A stretch of DNA of 64,000 nucleotides from NCBI RefSeq assembly GCF_003201775.1, contig NZ_QJJZ01000005.1, forward strand, positions 303,671-367,670, written 5' to 3'. This DNA comes from Arenibacter sp. ARW7G5Y1. Lineage in GTDB: Bacteria > Bacteroidota > Bacteroidia > Flavobacteriales > Flavobacteriaceae. The notes under the pieces are model-generated. The model ran no database searches, was not told where the DNA came from, and worked only from the letters and a program-made list of their open reading frames with translations. The position numbers and the translations under genes are program-made. Shown piece by piece: positions 27,208-36,182 of the stretch. Position 1 is the first letter of the stretch, and every line of letters starts with the position of its first letter.

Positions 27208-28566
27208 ATGAAAGCACTTTATTCATTCAAATTACTAAGCCTACTGATAACCCTCAATATCCTTATCAGTTGTACCAAGACAGAAACCATAACCGAAACT
27301 ATTACGGAAATAGTAAACGACACTATTATAGAAACCAGAACGGACACCTTGGCCCTTCATCTTGACCCTGCATTGGTAGCTGAGGGGAAACAAATCTTTA
27401 GATATGACACCTTTGGGGATGAAGCCTTTTGGAGCGGAATTTTGCATTTGGACAAGGCCATACTTGGAGAAGCCAATGGCGGTTACGGGGATGGGGTTAG
27501 TCCTGCTACCGCTTTGGGAGTAGGATTAAAAGTAGACTCCGAGGCCTTACCTGCAGAATTGGTAGCGGCAATTCAGGCAGACCAAGTAGATCTTAATGAT
27601 CCGGCAACCACCATTGCACTGCTTCAATTGAACGCTGTTGTGGGGGTTAAAGGAACCTTTGATGATAACGGTACTATGACGGCAGTGGGAATCAATTGTG
27701 CATTGTGCCATTCAACGGTAGACAACTCATTTACCGATGGTATAGGAAAACGTCTGGACGGTTATCCCAATAGGGACCTTAACGTAGGAGGTATTGTAAA
27801 TTTAACCGACAACAAGAAATTCTTGGCGGATTTACTTCATGTAGATGAACCCACCGTAGAAACTGTACTTAATGGATGGGGACCTGGAAAATTCAATGCA
27901 GGACTTTTTGTAGACGGTAAAGCACTACGTCCGGACGGAAGTATTGCTGCCAACCTACTACCAGCCGCATATGGACTGCAAGGTGTAAACCTAGCAACCT
28001 ATACTGGATGGGGAGACATGGTTTATTGGAATGCCTTTGTAGCCAACTTGGAAATGCACGGTCAAGGTAGCTTTACCGACTCTAGACTGGATAATGCTCC
28101 CCAATTCCCAATAGCTGCAGAAAACAATTTTGGAAACATTGTGAACGACCAAGATTTGATAACTTCCAAGCTTCCAGGTTTACAGGCCTATCAGCTCTCG
28201 CTAACAGCACCAACACCTCCGGAGGGGAGCTACGATGCCACGGCCGCAGCAAGAGGCAAAGAATTGTTCGATGGCAAAGCAAATTGTGCCAGCTGCCACA
28301 TAGCCCCCATATTTACCGATGCCGGATATAACCTTCATAGCGCAGAGGAAATTGGTATAGACGACTTTGAGGCAAAAAGATCGCCCACTGGATTGTATAG
28401 AACAACTCCGCTTAGAGGACTCTTTGCCAGAATGCAGGGTGGATTTTATCACGACGGTAGATTTGCGACCCTCAACGACGTCATTAACCATTATGATACC
28501 CACTTTCAATTGGATTTAACCGCTCAAGATAAAACCGATTTAGAGGAATATTTAAAATCAATATAG
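27208..28566 (+). CDS. di-haem cytochrome c lipoprotein (peroxidase-like)
   Basis: Exported lipoprotein of 452 residues (signal LLITLNILISCTKTE). It carries two haem c sites: CALCH near residue 167 and CASCH near residue 363, with family-like C-terminal segments TTPLRGLFARMQGGFYHDGRF and NHYDTHF that recall MauG/cytochrome c peroxidases. The first domain is unusual for a peroxidase, with a long segment between the sites. It is controlled by its own ECF-type promoter, so the sigma factor links a periplasmic electron carrier to flavin reductases and pterin synthesis. Confidence 0.85.
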   Translation: MKALYSFKLLSLLITLNILISCTKTETITETITEIVNDTIIETRTDTLALHLDPALVAEGKQIFRYDTFGDEAFWSGILHLDKAILGEANGGYGDGVSPATALGVGLKVDSEALPAELVAAIQADQVDLNDPATTIALLQLNAVVGVKGTFDDNGTMTAVGINCALCHSTVDNSFTDGIGKRLDGYPNRDLNVGGIVNLTDNKKFLADLLHVDEPTVETVLNGWGPGKFNAGLFVDGKALRPDGSIAANLLPAAYGLQGVNLATYTGWGDMVYWNAFVANLEMHGQGSFTDSRLDNAPQFPIAAENNFGNIVNDQDLITSKLPGLQAYQLSLTAPTPPEGSYDATAAARGKELFDGKANCASCHIAPIFTDAGYNLHSAEEIGIDDFEAKRSPTGLYRTTPLRGLFARMQGGFYHDGRFATLNDVINHYDTHFQLDLTAQDKTDLEEYLKSI

Positions 28567-28601
28567 TTTTAGTTGCTCTTTTTACTTATTGGCTAGTGTT
28601 G

Positions 28602-28653
28602 AAAATGCCCATGACATTCGGATTAATCCTATATGTTGATGGGCATTTTTTTT
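28602..28653 (+). terminator. intrinsic terminator after the di-haem cytochrome gene
   Basis: AAAATGCCCAT pairs with ATGGGCATTTT across a 26-base loop and is followed by a T run. It may also serve the opposite reductase gene, since the A-rich left side gives T residues on the minus strand. Confidence 0.75.
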
Positions 28654-28693
28654 ATAAGTAGATATGAACCGCTTATATAAATTTTCCTAGGGT

Positions 28694-29383
28694 TTAGAAC
28701 TTATTACCTGTTTGGATGTATCTTTTTTTAACACCTATGGCAATTAGCTGTTTGCTAATGTCCTTCTCGAACAATCTGGGCCCACAAATATAGAATTGCT
28801 GATGTAGATCCTTGATATTTTTTTTTAAGATATCCATATTGATCCTGCCATAAATGGAATTTGGAGATTTTGACCTACTAAGGATATGGATGCAATTCCT
28901 TCCCAAAACCTTCTTCAATTTCCCATAAAACAAGATATCTTCCTTAGTCCGATTGCCATATAGTAAAACATGTTCTTTTAGCAGATCCTCACCTTTGGCT
29001 TCAAGTTCTTTTAAAATAGGTAAAAAAGGGGTTATTCCTGTGCCTGCTGCAATGAAAACTCCGCGACCTTTGTAATTATAGGAATCCCATGGTTCCGTAA
29101 TTTGCAAGGTTTCCCCAATCTTTAATGTAGACATACCATAGGTAAGGCTGTCCACCTCTTGGTTAATCTTTACGATCAGTTCCAAGTGAGGATCACTACT
29201 AAGGCTGGTTATAGTAAAGGGGGCAATCGCAAGTTCATATCCAGGCTTTGCTATACTTAGTTCTATGGCCTGTCCAGGCCTATGGACATATCCATATGGC
29301 TTTTGAACGCAAAAACGGATTACGTTATGGTTGAGATATTTTTTTTCTAAAATTTTCACGCTATAAGGAAATGTAAAGCCCAT
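28694..29383 (-). CDS. flavin-dependent ferredoxin/flavodoxin-type reductase
   Basis: Intact member of the reductase family, 229 residues. The N-terminal FAD domain begins SVKILEKKYLNHNVIRF and has the RPGQAIEL strand; the NAD(P) domain has GRGVFIAAGTGITPFLPIL and ends FYICGPRLFEKDI. There is no iron-sulfur domain, so electrons probably go to a separate ferredoxin, flavodoxin or haem protein. It closely resembles the frameshifted copy at 25837 and the copy at 60924. A TGTAACC-N15-CATCAAA promoter ends 26 bases before the start, so it belongs to the ECF regulon and may replace the broken copy. Confidence 0.88.
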   Translation of the reverse strand: MGFTFPYSVKILEKKYLNHNVIRFCVQKPYGYVHRPGQAIELSIAKPGYELAIAPFTITSLSSDPHLELIVKINQEVDSLTYGMSTLKIGETLQITEPWDSYNYKGRGVFIAAGTGITPFLPILKELEAKGEDLLKEHVLLYGNRTKEDILFYGKLKKVLGRNCIHILSRSKSPNSIYGRINMDILKKNIKDLHQQFYICGPRLFEKDISKQLIAIGVKKRYIQTGNKF

Positions 29384-29409
29384 CTTCTAAAAATAAGTAG
29401 TTACCTTAT

Positions 29410-29438
29410 TTTGATGAAAAGAAGTCTTTCTGGTTACA
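29410..29438 (-). promoter_or_regulatory. ECF-type promoter, copy 5 (second reductase gene)
   Basis: Minus strand: TGTAACC (29438-29432), 15 bases, CATCAAA (29416-29410). Same spacing and same distance to the start as copies 1 and 4. Confidence 0.82.
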
Positions 29439-29460
29439 TTTCCACTTGTGAATCCGTAGG

Positions 29461-30861
29461 TTAAGGATTTTCGTTATTGGCATCTACCTTTTGGTAATAG
29501 TCAATAAGTACCAACTTCCCATCCCCTCTCCTTAAATATCTTTTAAGTATTTTTTGCACGTCGTTGTTATCGGCCATGGGAGTAATATACTTATCATATT
29601 CCTTGAGGCCCTTCATCTTTATTTTCTTGGGCAAAAATCCAAACCCCTTGTATACCCCTTTTTCCACCATAATAACCGATTTCTCATTCATGTTTCTTCC
29701 CTCTGCTTTAATCAAATAGGTATTTTTATCTTCAGTTAATGGCATCAAGGCTTTTTCCACCCGCTTATTGTAAGATTCCGCCGGTTCCATATCCAGACAA
29801 ATACCATGACACTTTTTAATGTGAAAATGAAAACAGGCACCTGAAATCTGCTGTAAATTACAATGTAGGGAACACAGTTCATAAGTTTCGCACAATTCCT
29901 CCAAAAATGACCTACACTCCCCTTGGTTGTAAAAACAGACCAATGGCGATTTTAGTTTGCCCAATCGATCATAAAATAGATTTGTAATCCCGTTTTTGTC
30001 CATTTTTGCCCCTATCCCATACCTATAACCGATCCGCTTTTGCGCCCGATTGAATTTAGGGAGGTGTTTTTTTATTTCATCCGACTCCAATAACAGGGCT
30101 ACCAATTCGCTGCCCGTATGGGTATAGTCTATGTGCACTGTTTCAAAACAAAGCCGCATTTCTTTATGCGCCTTACTATAGACATGGCTCAATACCCGTT
30201 GTTTAATATCCTTGGCCTTGCCCACATAAATAATCTTTCCCTCCGCATTCTTAAAATAATACACCCCGGTAATATTGGGAAGGGCGGCCACTACGGATTT
30301 GGGCCAAAGAGGCGGTATTCCCGAATCTCCGGATTTTTGACCCAACATGAAATTAAATACACCATTGGTGTCCAAATCCCAAAGCTTTTCCAATAATCCA
30401 ACCGTGGCTTTTGCTTTATCCAATGCGCTTTGTACATGACCTACATTAATTCCTAAATGATTGCACATAGCCCCTAAACTATAGCTTTGTTGTCCAGGAA
30501 TTAGTTTACGGGACAATTTAAGCGTCGATATTTTTTTGCGTTTGTATATAGCTCCTAGTGATGCCAACTCATTTTTTATACCGTTGAAATTGAAATTTAC
30601 ATGGTGGGAAATAAAAATACAGTCCTTGGTAAGTTCTACAATTTCTTTGGCCAATTCATAGAATTTGGGGGCGGTCCGCACCTTATCATTATTGATACCA
30701 TTGCGACGCGACACCCTATATTTAATGGAAACTTCGGGATTTACCAAAGAAGAAAATTCCTTTATTATCTTTTCGCCATCGTGAATAAGGATGCAGATTT
30801 CGGTAATCTTATTATCCTCTCCCCGCAATCCGGTAGTTTCTGTTTCAATTATGGCGTACAC
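29461..30861 (-). CDS. DEDDh exonuclease-like domain fused to GIY-YIG (Cho/UvrC-type) nuclease
   Basis: Cytosolic DNA-repair-type fusion of 466 residues. Residues ~1-165 have the fold of DNA polymerase III epsilon, but key acids are changed: IETETTG in place of the usual DxE, and SHHVNFNF with Asn in place of the second Asp; HVQSALDKAKAT is the third motif. Residues ~197-275 form a GIY-YIG nuclease (GVYYF, then IIYVGKAKDIKQRV, and the catalytic Glu in GSELVALLLES) that looks intact. A UvrC/Cho-like cysteine cluster follows (CSLHC, GACFHFHIKKCHGIC). The exonuclease part may be inactive or only bind DNA. Confidence 0.85.
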   Translation of the reverse strand: MYAIIETETTGLRGEDNKITEICILIHDGEKIIKEFSSLVNPEVSIKYRVSRRNGINNDKVRTAPKFYELAKEIVELTKDCIFISHHVNFNFNGIKNELASLGAIYKRKKISTLKLSRKLIPGQQSYSLGAMCNHLGINVGHVQSALDKAKATVGLLEKLWDLDTNGVFNFMLGQKSGDSGIPPLWPKSVVAALPNITGVYYFKNAEGKIIYVGKAKDIKQRVLSHVYSKAHKEMRLCFETVHIDYTHTGSELVALLLESDEIKKHLPKFNRAQKRIGYRYGIGAKMDKNGITNLFYDRLGKLKSPLVCFYNQGECRSFLEELCETYELCSLHCNLQQISGACFHFHIKKCHGICLDMEPAESYNKRVEKALMPLTEDKNTYLIKAEGRNMNEKSVIMVEKGVYKGFGFLPKKIKMKGLKEYDKYITPMADNNDVQKILKRYLRRGDGKLVLIDYYQKVDANNENP

Positions 30862-31178
30862 TAACTATAACAATTTTGGAGTATAAAATTAAAAAAGAAT
30901 AACCCAATAGGATGGCTTTTCTTGTATTTAACGTTTTCGATTTAATTAATTGGTTCTTGGTCCTCGTTAGGTTGCCGAGTGGACAGATGATTAAAAAAGG
31001 TGCTAACCCCCTATTCGAATTTCTGAATACAGAATATATCGACAACAAAAAAATAGCCCGCTATGAGTGTGTATCTATTAAATTGTGAAAAGCCGATTCG
31101 ATGGATCCATTTAAAAAAACAAACAAATTTACGGGTCCAAAGTAAGGTTCCAGTTCTAGATAGGGAATACCCTTGGTA
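30862..31178. other. gap with one doubtful short ORF
   Basis: No gene, terminator or RNA can be supported here. A plus-strand frame at 30912-31088 could encode 58 residues (start MAFLVFNVFDLINWF), but it has no recognisable relatives or signals and is left uncalled. Confidence 0.4.
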
Positions 31179-31505
31179 TTAATTGGAAACAAACTTCAGT
31201 CCAATAATGGAACATATTAAGGTTGTAATAAAGAAAATCCTCCAAAAGGTGGCCGGCTCTTTAAATACCAGAATACCCACCAATACGGTCCCTACCGCCC
31301 CAATTCCCGTCCATACGGCATAGGCGGTACCTATTGGCAATTCGCGTGTTGCCCTCACCAACAGCAGCATACTAATAGCCAAACAAAGCAAAAAACCAAT
31401 GTACCAATAAGTCGCTTCTGCGCCGGTAGACTCTTTGGCCTTTCCAAGACAGGCTGCAAAAGCCACTTCAAAAAGGCCTGCAATGATTAAAAAAATCCAA
31501 TTCAT
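31179..31505 (-). CDS. SMR-family exporter (SugE/Gdx-like)
   Basis: Small inner-membrane exporter of 108 residues with four helices. The essential glutamate is in helix 1 (IIAGLFEVAFA), and GTAYAVWTGIGAVGT in helix 3 is typical of the family. The members closest to this pattern (Gdx/SugE) export guanidinium, others export quaternary ammonium compounds; the sequence seen here does not settle which. It starts 35 bases after the stop of the upstream esterase gene, so the two may be co-transcribed. Confidence 0.88.
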   Translation of the reverse strand: MNWIFLIIAGLFEVAFAACLGKAKESTGAEATYWYIGFLLCLAISMLLLVRATRELPIGTAYAVWTGIGAVGTVLVGILVFKEPATFWRIFFITTLICSIIGLKFVSN

Positions 31506-31540
31506 AAATATCCTTTAGTTCTCTGATCTAAAATTATCTA

Positions 31541-32386
31541 TTAGTCAATATTTATTATTGGTTCCTTCATTAAATACCCTAAGGACACCAAAAATTGATC
31601 TGCTTCGGCAACAGTACTTTTGTAGGCTTTCTGATTGGCATAATTAAAAAATCCATGTCCTTCCCCTTCGTACAATTTAAGATCGCACCTACTTTCCACT
31701 TTTTCCATGACCATTTTAAAATACTCAGCTGTCACCACTGGAATCAAGTGGTCCTTGGTTCCCTGGAAGATGATGGTTGGGGGAGCCCCCTTTTTAATAT
31801 TGTGGAGAGGCGAAAAATCTTTATATGCATCCCCTATCCTTTCGTACCCATACCCCCCTGGACCATTATCCACTACGGGGTTAAAAAGCACCAAGGCATT
31901 GGGAATGGAATTAATGGAGGTGTCATCGGCAGAATCATTGTACCCTTCAATAAAAGCCGTTGCGGCCGCTAAGTGTCCGCCTGCAGACCCACCGGAAGCA
32001 ATAATCCTGGTGCTGTCTATATGGAATATTTTGGCATTTTTTCTTATAAATCTAACAGCCGATTTGGCATCCTTCAAGGATTCGAAGGGAGTTGTTCCAT
32101 TTATTTTTGAGGTACGATAGTCCGCTAAAAAACAAACCATGCCCCTTCTGGCAAAATATTTGGCCTGATTCAAGAATTGGGATCTTTTCCCCCCTACCCA
32201 ACCCCCTCCAAAAAAGAAGACCATGGCCGGATAATTTTTGGAAGAATCCATATTGGGTGGATAATGTACTTCCAAAAACAAATGGGTCGTATCCACTTTT
32301 TTATAAAGAATTTCTTCTTGGGAATTACACATTTGGGTACTGAATAGGGTACCAATTATTAAGGCAATAAATAATTTTAAACGCAT
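31541..32386 (-). CDS. alpha/beta-hydrolase (esterase/lipase type), exported
   Basis: Hydrolase of 281 residues with signal peptide (LFIALIIGTLFSTQMCNSQ), possibly a lipoprotein. The oxyanion segment is VFFFGGGWVGG, a variant of the HGGG motif; the nucleophile is Ser in ASGGSAGGHLAAA; the acid is in GTKDHLIPV and the histidine in GEGHGFF. These features match hormone-sensitive-lipase-like or carbohydrate-esterase-like proteins that cut acyl or acetyl esters in the periplasm. The small exporter gene follows closely. Natural substrate unknown. Confidence 0.87.
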   Translation of the reverse strand: MRLKLFIALIIGTLFSTQMCNSQEEILYKKVDTTHLFLEVHYPPNMDSSKNYPAMVFFFGGGWVGGKRSQFLNQAKYFARRGMVCFLADYRTSKINGTTPFESLKDAKSAVRFIRKNAKIFHIDSTRIIASGGSAGGHLAAATAFIEGYNDSADDTSINSIPNALVLFNPVVDNGPGGYGYERIGDAYKDFSPLHNIKKGAPPTIIFQGTKDHLIPVVTAEYFKMVMEKVESRCDLKLYEGEGHGFFNYANQKAYKSTVAEADQFLVSLGYLMKEPIINID

Positions 32387-32602
32387 TTACGATTTTTTAG
32401 GAAAGCTGCCTTGCAACAGCCACATTCAATAATTGAATTTATGGTCCTAAGATAGGAAAACCTCAAAACATCTTCACGGTATATTTTACCTCAGCTTAAA
32501 ATCCTTAAAAAAAATCCAGTAACACCCCTGAGCGCAGAAAAAGGTATCTTTAAAAATAAATTTAAAATTTTCAGCAATATTGATAGAATTAGGTGCCATA
32601 AT

Positions 32603-33337
32603 CTATCCCTTGCACCGGTAATGATTTTGAACCACCTAATTCAAAAAGACCTTTGAAGCTACCCAAGTAAATTCCCATTCTGTGGGAAGTTTGAAAAACA
32701 ACCTACTTCCCCCCATCCAAGACTATAGGAATGGTCGTAATGATCATTTCATCAATGAGATCTTCTTTAAGTGTTCTGGATTGTTATCCCTCCATCTAAA
32801 TAGGGCCTATGGTATCCCCTTTTATGTCTTTTCACCAAGGTTTCCGCTAAATTCCCTTTGTCCAATTAGGCTTTGCCCCTATACTCCTCGACTAATACTT
32901 CCAAGATGCCGATCACTATAAAATTGGGCTTGGCGTAAGGCCAACCCCCTCCAAAACCACAGACTGTTTCATACGTTTTACAGCCATCACCAAGGCATCC
33001 CCTTGGGATAAAAAAGGTATTAACCCTCAGGGCAAGCCTGTCTGCCGACAAAGGCAGGCCTGTCTGCCGACAAAGGCAGGCCCTGAACCCAATAATAGGA
33101 ATCGACCCTAGGGTCGAGGTATTGAACCTAGATCCCGCCGAAAAAGGCGGGATTAGTTCAACTTGCAATTTTCAGTGCGTCTTACTGACTTCTCAAAATT
33201 GAGTTTCACTAATAAATTCATATAAGCCCACATCCGATTGGTCGGGATTGGGAATAGCAGCAATACAAAGGACCATTCCCTTCAGCGATATAACCGTCCA
33301 AGCTAGTGGCTATAAAGACCAAATTTCTTTTTTCCAT
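32603..33337 (-). pseudogene. dihydrofolate-reductase-family protein, interrupted by repeat copy A and decayed
   Basis: Remains of a RibD-C/dihydrofolate-reductase-family gene. The start at 33337 gives MEKRNLVFIATSLDGYIAEGN, then (after a frameshift) IPNPDQSDVGLYE, where repeat copy A begins. Beyond the repeat follow DALVMG-like residues, KTYETVCGFGG, WPYAKPNF and EVLVEEYRGK, then YLDGGITIQN, KEDLIDEMIITTIPIVLDGG, LFFKLPTEWEF and VVQNHYRCKG, spread over different frames with at least three frameshifts and in-frame stops. The order is exactly that of the intact family, so the repeat entered an existing gene that then decayed. The interval 32387-32602 shows nothing else. Confidence 0.8.
33009..33216 (+). 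repeat. interspersed structured repeat, copy A
   Basis: About 208 bp. Begins near AAAAAGGTATTAA and ends TTTCACTAATAAA. It holds two CTGCCGACAAAGGCAG hairpin modules, a CGACCCTAGGGTCG palindrome and a TCCCGCC/GGCGGGA hairpin. It sits within the dihydrofolate-reductase-family gene on the opposite strand. Confidence 0.9.
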
Positions 33338-33416
33338 AAGGTAAATTTAAAACTAAAGGAGATATTTTTCATTTAGAAATTGGCTCTTAGCAAAAAGTAA
33401 CGGCCACATCTATTAA

Positions 33417-33932
33417 TTAAGGCCTCATTAACTCCCATTTCCAAATAAAGCCATCTTCACAGCTTTCAACTTCTTCTATTTTAGTAAAACCACATTTTGT
33501 TAAAACTGCTGTGGATGCATTTGATTGACCCAAGGTATGTGCCAAAATTGATTTGACCCGATTATCCGTAAACGCCTTCAAAATTAATCCACTTGCCATT
33601 TCAGTAGCCAGCCCCCTGTTATTATATTTCGGAGCAATTTCATAACCCAATTCAACACTACCTTCCTTAGTTGGACTTCCCTTAAATCCACCACTTCCAA
33701 TCAGCATATTATCCAATTTATGAATTGGAAAATAGGTCCACCACCCCAATTCCCCTGGCCTGTCTAAAATTTGGTCCAGAGCATACTGCAAAGCATCTAC
33801 CCCAAATGCAGTCCACTGCTCCGCTAGGGACACTCCTAAAAAGTTAGAAAGTTGTTTATTTCCCTTAATTGCCATTTTAAGCATTTGGGCATTACACGGA
33901 ACCAACCTCAAATTAACTGTTTCTATGACCAT
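33417..33932 (-). CDS. GNAT-family N-acetyltransferase
   Basis: Acetyl-CoA-dependent acetyltransferase of about 171 residues, RimJ/RimL-like group. The start at 33932 (MVIETVNLRLVPC) fits the usual first strand; an upstream in-frame start at 33944 adds four residues. Substrate entry strand IGSGGFKGSPTKEGSVELGY and the acetyl-CoA loop region APKYNNRGLATEMASGLI are recognisable. Conserved family end: HTLGQSNASTAVLTKCGF. The target amino group is unknown. It stands 80 bases before the decayed gene. Confidence 0.85.
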   Translation of the reverse strand: MVIETVNLRLVPCNAQMLKMAIKGNKQLSNFLGVSLAEQWTAFGVDALQYALDQILDRPGELGWWTYFPIHKLDNMLIGSGGFKGSPTKEGSVELGYEIAPKYNNRGLATEMASGLILKAFTDNRVKSILAHTLGQSNASTAVLTKCGFTKIEEVESCEDGFIWKWELMRP

Positions 33933-33986
33933 ATTAGCTAGCATACTTTATTAAATTTCTATATTGTTTCCCAGCAGGTACCGCAC

Positions 33987-35426
33987 TTATCCTTTATGGA
34001 TGATTTTCATGGTCTGTTCCATAATTTCGTCCTTACCAGATAAAATCCCCTTTATTGTAGGTTGCACTTGGTAATGAGGAACAATTCCTCTATCTGTAAA
34101 TTGATTATCTTTTACTGCTGTGTAATAGGACATTAAAGGAATCCCCAATTTCATCTTGGAGTTCGGGAGCGTAACTATGGCAAAGGCTCCACTATTATTC
34201 CCATAATATCCACCTCCTGTTTCCTCCCCAATGAAACTGACCCTATCCAGATCGTTTGCCACGGCGCAGAACTCAGAAGTTACTGAAAAACTGGCTCCGT
34301 CTATTAGTACATATACCTGACCCATAAAAGGATACTCTTGTGGTATTTGTAGCTGCAGGTTTACATTGTGCTCCCAACGGAACTCCCCGTCTGCAGTTTG
34401 GGTTATCATTGTCCTTAACTGCTCATATCCATCCGGTAGTTGTGCGTGGTCTACAAATGAAAACCTTTCATTGGTTGCCACTACCAATTTGTCATAATAC
34501 CTAAATTGGGCATTTACCAAATAGGACAACAATAGTGCTCCATAGGCATCCTTCCCTCCTTCGTTGCCTCTCAAATCCAAGATCAAATTTTGAATATTTT
34601 TGGTGTTGATGTCCGTAAATGATTGCTTTAGAAAGTTTTCAAAATTATATTTCCTTTCATCTGGCCAGAAGGTACGTATGGTCAAAACGGCCGTCTTCGC
34701 ATTCTTAAATTCCAATTGATAGGGTAAGTTGTTATATTGGGCAGTATCCCTTTCCATTACCTTTTGAACCGGAACCGTAGGCAACTTCATTTTGACCTTC
34801 CTACCTCGCCGCATATAGGTGATATCAAAATGGCTGTGGGATTTGCCCTCCTCCAAATAGAAATTGGAAAATAAGGCATTAAAATACCTGTTAAGCTCCT
34901 GATACTTGAAGGTTTGATTGCGCCCGTCAGAAAACAGATTGTTCATTAAGCCATCAATTATCTCCTCCATAGCTATTCCATTAATGGCTGTAATTTCGGT
35001 ACCTGGCTCCAATGTAATGTTAGAATCATAGCTATAGTGAACATAGGCCCTGTTATTCTCTAGAAAAAGTTTTAAAGGAAATAGGGCTGCCGTATTGTAA
35101 TAATACATAAATCCCTCGTCCTCCGAAGGTATTAACTTGGTGTGGCCACATCCAATTTTTGCCAATATAGGGTTCAATAATTTATAAAACTCCTGTTGGC
35201 TAAGTGGTTGATCAAGTTCCTTAAAAATTGTCTCAAAGCCTGAATCCATTGATGATTTGGGTTCATACCGGTAAATACCGGGATGGGCCTCCTCCAAGGC
35301 CGTCCTGAAAAGTTCAAAGTCTTCCTTTAATTGTGGGGGATCCATGGCGCTTTGGGCATCCACCACTGGGGCACCTATAATTTGGGTCATAAAGAGCACC
35401 AAATGCCATAATAATTTTGGTTCCAT
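33987..35426 (-). CDS. S41-family (C-terminal processing) peptidase, exported
   Basis: Secreted serine peptidase of about 479 residues with signal peptide (LLWHLVLFMTQIIGAPVVDA). Catalytic serine region YVLIDGASFSVTSEF and the lysine-type region near GEETGGGYYGNNSG match the S41/tail-specific family; RGNEGGKDAYGALLLSYL precedes them. A TTG at 35489 is in frame, but it overlaps the -7 element of the promoter at 35485-35532, so translation most likely starts at the ATG at 35426. The promoter box is shared with genes next to the propeller histidine kinase, which suggests control by that system. Confidence 0.87.
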   Translation of the reverse strand: MEPKLLWHLVLFMTQIIGAPVVDAQSAMDPPQLKEDFELFRTALEEAHPGIYRYEPKSSMDSGFETIFKELDQPLSQQEFYKLLNPILAKIGCGHTKLIPSEDEGFMYYYNTAALFPLKLFLENNRAYVHYSYDSNITLEPGTEITAINGIAMEEIIDGLMNNLFSDGRNQTFKYQELNRYFNALFSNFYLEEGKSHSHFDITYMRRGRKVKMKLPTVPVQKVMERDTAQYNNLPYQLEFKNAKTAVLTIRTFWPDERKYNFENFLKQSFTDINTKNIQNLILDLRGNEGGKDAYGALLLSYLVNAQFRYYDKLVVATNERFSFVDHAQLPDGYEQLRTMITQTADGEFRWEHNVNLQLQIPQEYPFMGQVYVLIDGASFSVTSEFCAVANDLDRVSFIGEETGGGYYGNNSGAFAIVTLPNSKMKLGIPLMSYYTAVKDNQFTDRGIVPHYQVQPTIKGILSGKDEIMEQTMKIIHKG

Positions 35427-35484
35427 AGCTTTAAAATAATTAACCAATCCCTTACCTCTATATTTGGTAAAAGCATTATCTAAA

Positions 35485-35532
35485 AACAAAGATCACAGGA
35501 TCCGGCATACCCAACAATCACATAAGAATGTG
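35485..35532 (-). promoter_or_regulatory. two-component-type promoter box, copy 1 (S41 peptidase)
   Basis: Minus strand: CACATTCTTATGTGATTGT (35532-35514), 22 bases, then CTTTGTT (35491-35485). Same layout as copies at 39980 and 42259. The box contains an inverted repeat ATCACAT-N4-ATGTGAT. Confidence 0.78.
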
Positions 35533-35770
35533 ATATTTTATGAGAAACCCTATGTATTACCCAGATTTTCACGAGCGCACTAAAAGTGACCCATTTACTA
35601 TATGTACCAATGGGGTATTTTTCACATGTTTATGCTATTTCAAGGACGACCAACCAAAACTATATTTGTACTGTTGTTTACCTTTTAAATTTCAGGTAGG
35701 GAACTCAATTAAATCCTTGAATAAAATGGTCCTTGAATCAATAAAATAAAAATGGAGTTATTCATCAATC

Positions 35771-35978
35771 AATAAAAGGTATTAAACCTCAGGGCAAGCC
35801 TGTCTGCCGACAAAGGCAAGCCTGTCTGCCGACAAAGGCAGACCCTGAACCCAATAATAGGAATCGACCCTAGGGTAGAGGTATTGAACCTAGATCCCGC
35901 CGTAAAAGGCGGGATTAGTTCAACTTGCAATTTTAAGTGTGTCTTACCGACTTCTCAAAATTGAGTTTCACTAATAAA
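35771..35978 (+). repeat. interspersed structured repeat, copy B
   Basis: About 208 bp with two CTGCCGACAAAGGCAG modules, intergenic between the S41 peptidase and the propeller kinase. ATCAAT occurs at both edges (35767-35772 and 35978-35984 region) and may be a 6-bp target duplication. Apart from this repeat and the promoter box, the 35490-36182 gap shows no gene I can support. Confidence 0.9.
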
Positions 35979-36182
35979 ATCAATTAAACAAAAACAATCA
36001 TGCTTACATTATTTCAAATTCTTATCAACTTTTTAATTGAGCTCGGGGTTACCTTTCTATTGTAAAAGTAACTTGGATTCCAAGTCGCGGAAAATGACCG
36101 GCCTATCAAGGTGTAATATCCGTTTTTTTTATACTTGGGATATCCAATCTTTACGTAATTTTATAATAAACCACCTGGCTGC

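Noticed and set aside
35540..35749. 69-residue ORF on the plus strand
   Set aside because: Cysteine- and aromatic-rich composition unlike real proteins here, no domain, and it ends right before repeat copy B.
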